Below are positions 63,152 to 64,000 of a DNA stretch of 64,000 nucleotides, piece after piece. The notes under the pieces are model-generated. The model was not told the origin of the DNA, searched no databases, and saw only the letters and a list, made by a program, of their open reading frames with translations. The stretch's first letter is position 1. Each line of letters starts with the position of its first letter. The position numbers and the translations under genes are program-made. The stretch comes from Stomoxys calcitrans (taxonomy: Eukaryota; Arthropoda; Insecta; Diptera; Muscidae), in NCBI RefSeq assembly GCF_963082655.1, contig NC_081554.1, positions 127,509,453 through 127,573,452 on the forward strand, given 5' to 3'.

Positions 63152-63805
63152 ATCATATTAAATATGAAAATAATTTTTTTTTGTCATATCTTCTTTTTAT
63201 TGATATTTGTCGTTAATTTTTACCGACATTTGAAATCGGTAGCCTTTGAAATAAACTAATCGCTAATTCAACCGATTTTTTTCGTTAATCGGTTCGATAA
63301 AGAAACATTTTAGAGAATCGCATTACAAGAATTCAAGATATATTTCCACAATTGTTCCAGTAAACTAATTACAGCCTAGAGGCCAGGAATGGACTTCGTA
63401 CACAAATGCCTCGCCGGAACCTAATCATGTGTCCGGGGCACGCTATGTCCCGAACAAAGTTTTCAGATTTAGGGCAGTATACAACTCTGACGAAATTTTC
63501 TTTACAATAAAGGTCAAATTGTTTTTGAACGTTGCGTTGAAAATTGCAACTCTACAAATAAATCCCAAAAGGAAAACACAAAAGTTAAAGAATTTTCAGC
63601 CTGGAATTAGTTTACTGGCACAGCTGTGAAAATATAACTTGAATTCCTGATGTGAGAAGTCGAAATCTCGGCGTATATATATTTTTTGGAATACCTTGAA
63701 GCCTTTGTAATGAAATTTAGTTAATAGTTTTTTGTAACAATGACGTATTTTTTATTTTTATTAATTTACAAAGTGGTTTTATTTTTTGAATATTATTTTT
63801 ACTGT
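63152..63805. other. Gene-free stretch
   Basis: Contains the TTGTCG/ACCGAC word cluster (63200-63300) and otherwise unassigned AT-rich sequence. The 66-codon frame at 63429-63629 has no recognisable features. Confidence 0.4.
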
Positions 63806-63929
63806 GATTCCATTGCATGACATTGTCCGGCTTTAGACCATTGTTAAATTCTATCTGTTCAAAGAAAAGTATAGCAAAAAACATTTAAAAGCCAGCAAAA
63901 ATATGTTGTTTCTAGAAGCATTTGACTGA
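63806..63929. repeat. Repeat shared with 12771-12893
   Basis: GATTCCATTGCATGACATTG, CGGCTTTAGACCATTGTTAA, AAAGTATAGCAAAAAACATT, AGAAGCATTTGACTGAC match the copy at 12.8 kb in order and orientation. Confidence 0.65.
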
Positions 63930-64000
63930 CTATCCGTATCGCGATTGTAACGACCACTATATCTGTTGTGTTGTCATTTCGTGTGTCCTTTCTATTTTCT

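Overview
This window looks like a piece of a repeat-rich fly genome, most likely a calyptrate muscomorph (house fly, stable fly or blow fly type). The reasons are an insect RhoGEF2-like exon with a phase-split splice acceptor, tRNA-derived SINEs, insect-type copia and Ty3/gypsy retrotransposons, several LINE families, mariner remnants, and a very common repeat carrying the words GATATAGCTGCCATATAAACC and CCCGGCCGAA. The species cannot be fixed from sequence alone. There is no sign of bacterial genes, operons or CRISPR.

Only two host genes are supported. The large 3'-terminal exon of a RhoGEF2/PDZ-RhoGEF-like gene (DH-PH, coiled coil, low-complexity tail) lies on + at 621-4189, with intron before it and a poly(A) signal just after. 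A small intact single-exon gene of 173 codons with no recognised function lies on + at 38997-39518, alone among transposons. A weak candidate first exon with a good splice donor lies near 29939-29983.

Most of the remainder is mobile DNA. 4.8-8.7 kb: decayed copia on - with a SINE in its RNase H region. 8.8-10.2 kb: terminal-inverted-repeat (TIR) element. 10.5-11.4 kb: 5'-truncated LINE with a 13-bp target duplication. 11.4-15.0 and 19.8-21.5 kb: copies of the abundant repeat family, one with six units of exactly 153 bp. 16.9-18.7 kb: LINE ORF1 with internal repeats. 21.5-23.4 kb: tandem array of about 130 bp. 23.7-25.1 and 34.0-35.8 kb: RTE-like LINE copies. 25.1-29.5 kb: nearly full-length but decayed LINE on -, split by a 193-bp mariner-type MITE. 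30-33.2 kb: jockey-like RT, gypsy gag/PBS/LTR, and mariner transposase remnants. 36.5-38.4 kb: duplicated 96-mer, solo LTRs in inverted orientation, TIR element. 40.3-43.9, 45.4-47.0 and 47.4-50.5 kb: three copies of the LINE family seen at 10.5 kb. 44-45.4 and 50.5-51.5 kb: AT-rich simple arrays. 53.6-59.3 kb: a nearly complete Ty3/gypsy element (4647 bp, 185-bp LTRs, CAAAC target duplication) inserted in the LTR of an internally deleted copia element, itself inserted in the abundant repeat. 60-63.2 kb: two tRNA-derived SINEs and several MITEs.

The window is best read as layers of nested insertions. Insertion order can be read from which element splits which. The gypsy element looks youngest: its LTRs differ at 5 of 185 positions and its target duplication is intact, though its pol frame is broken by a one-base shift. 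All boundaries of decayed elements are estimates made by eye.
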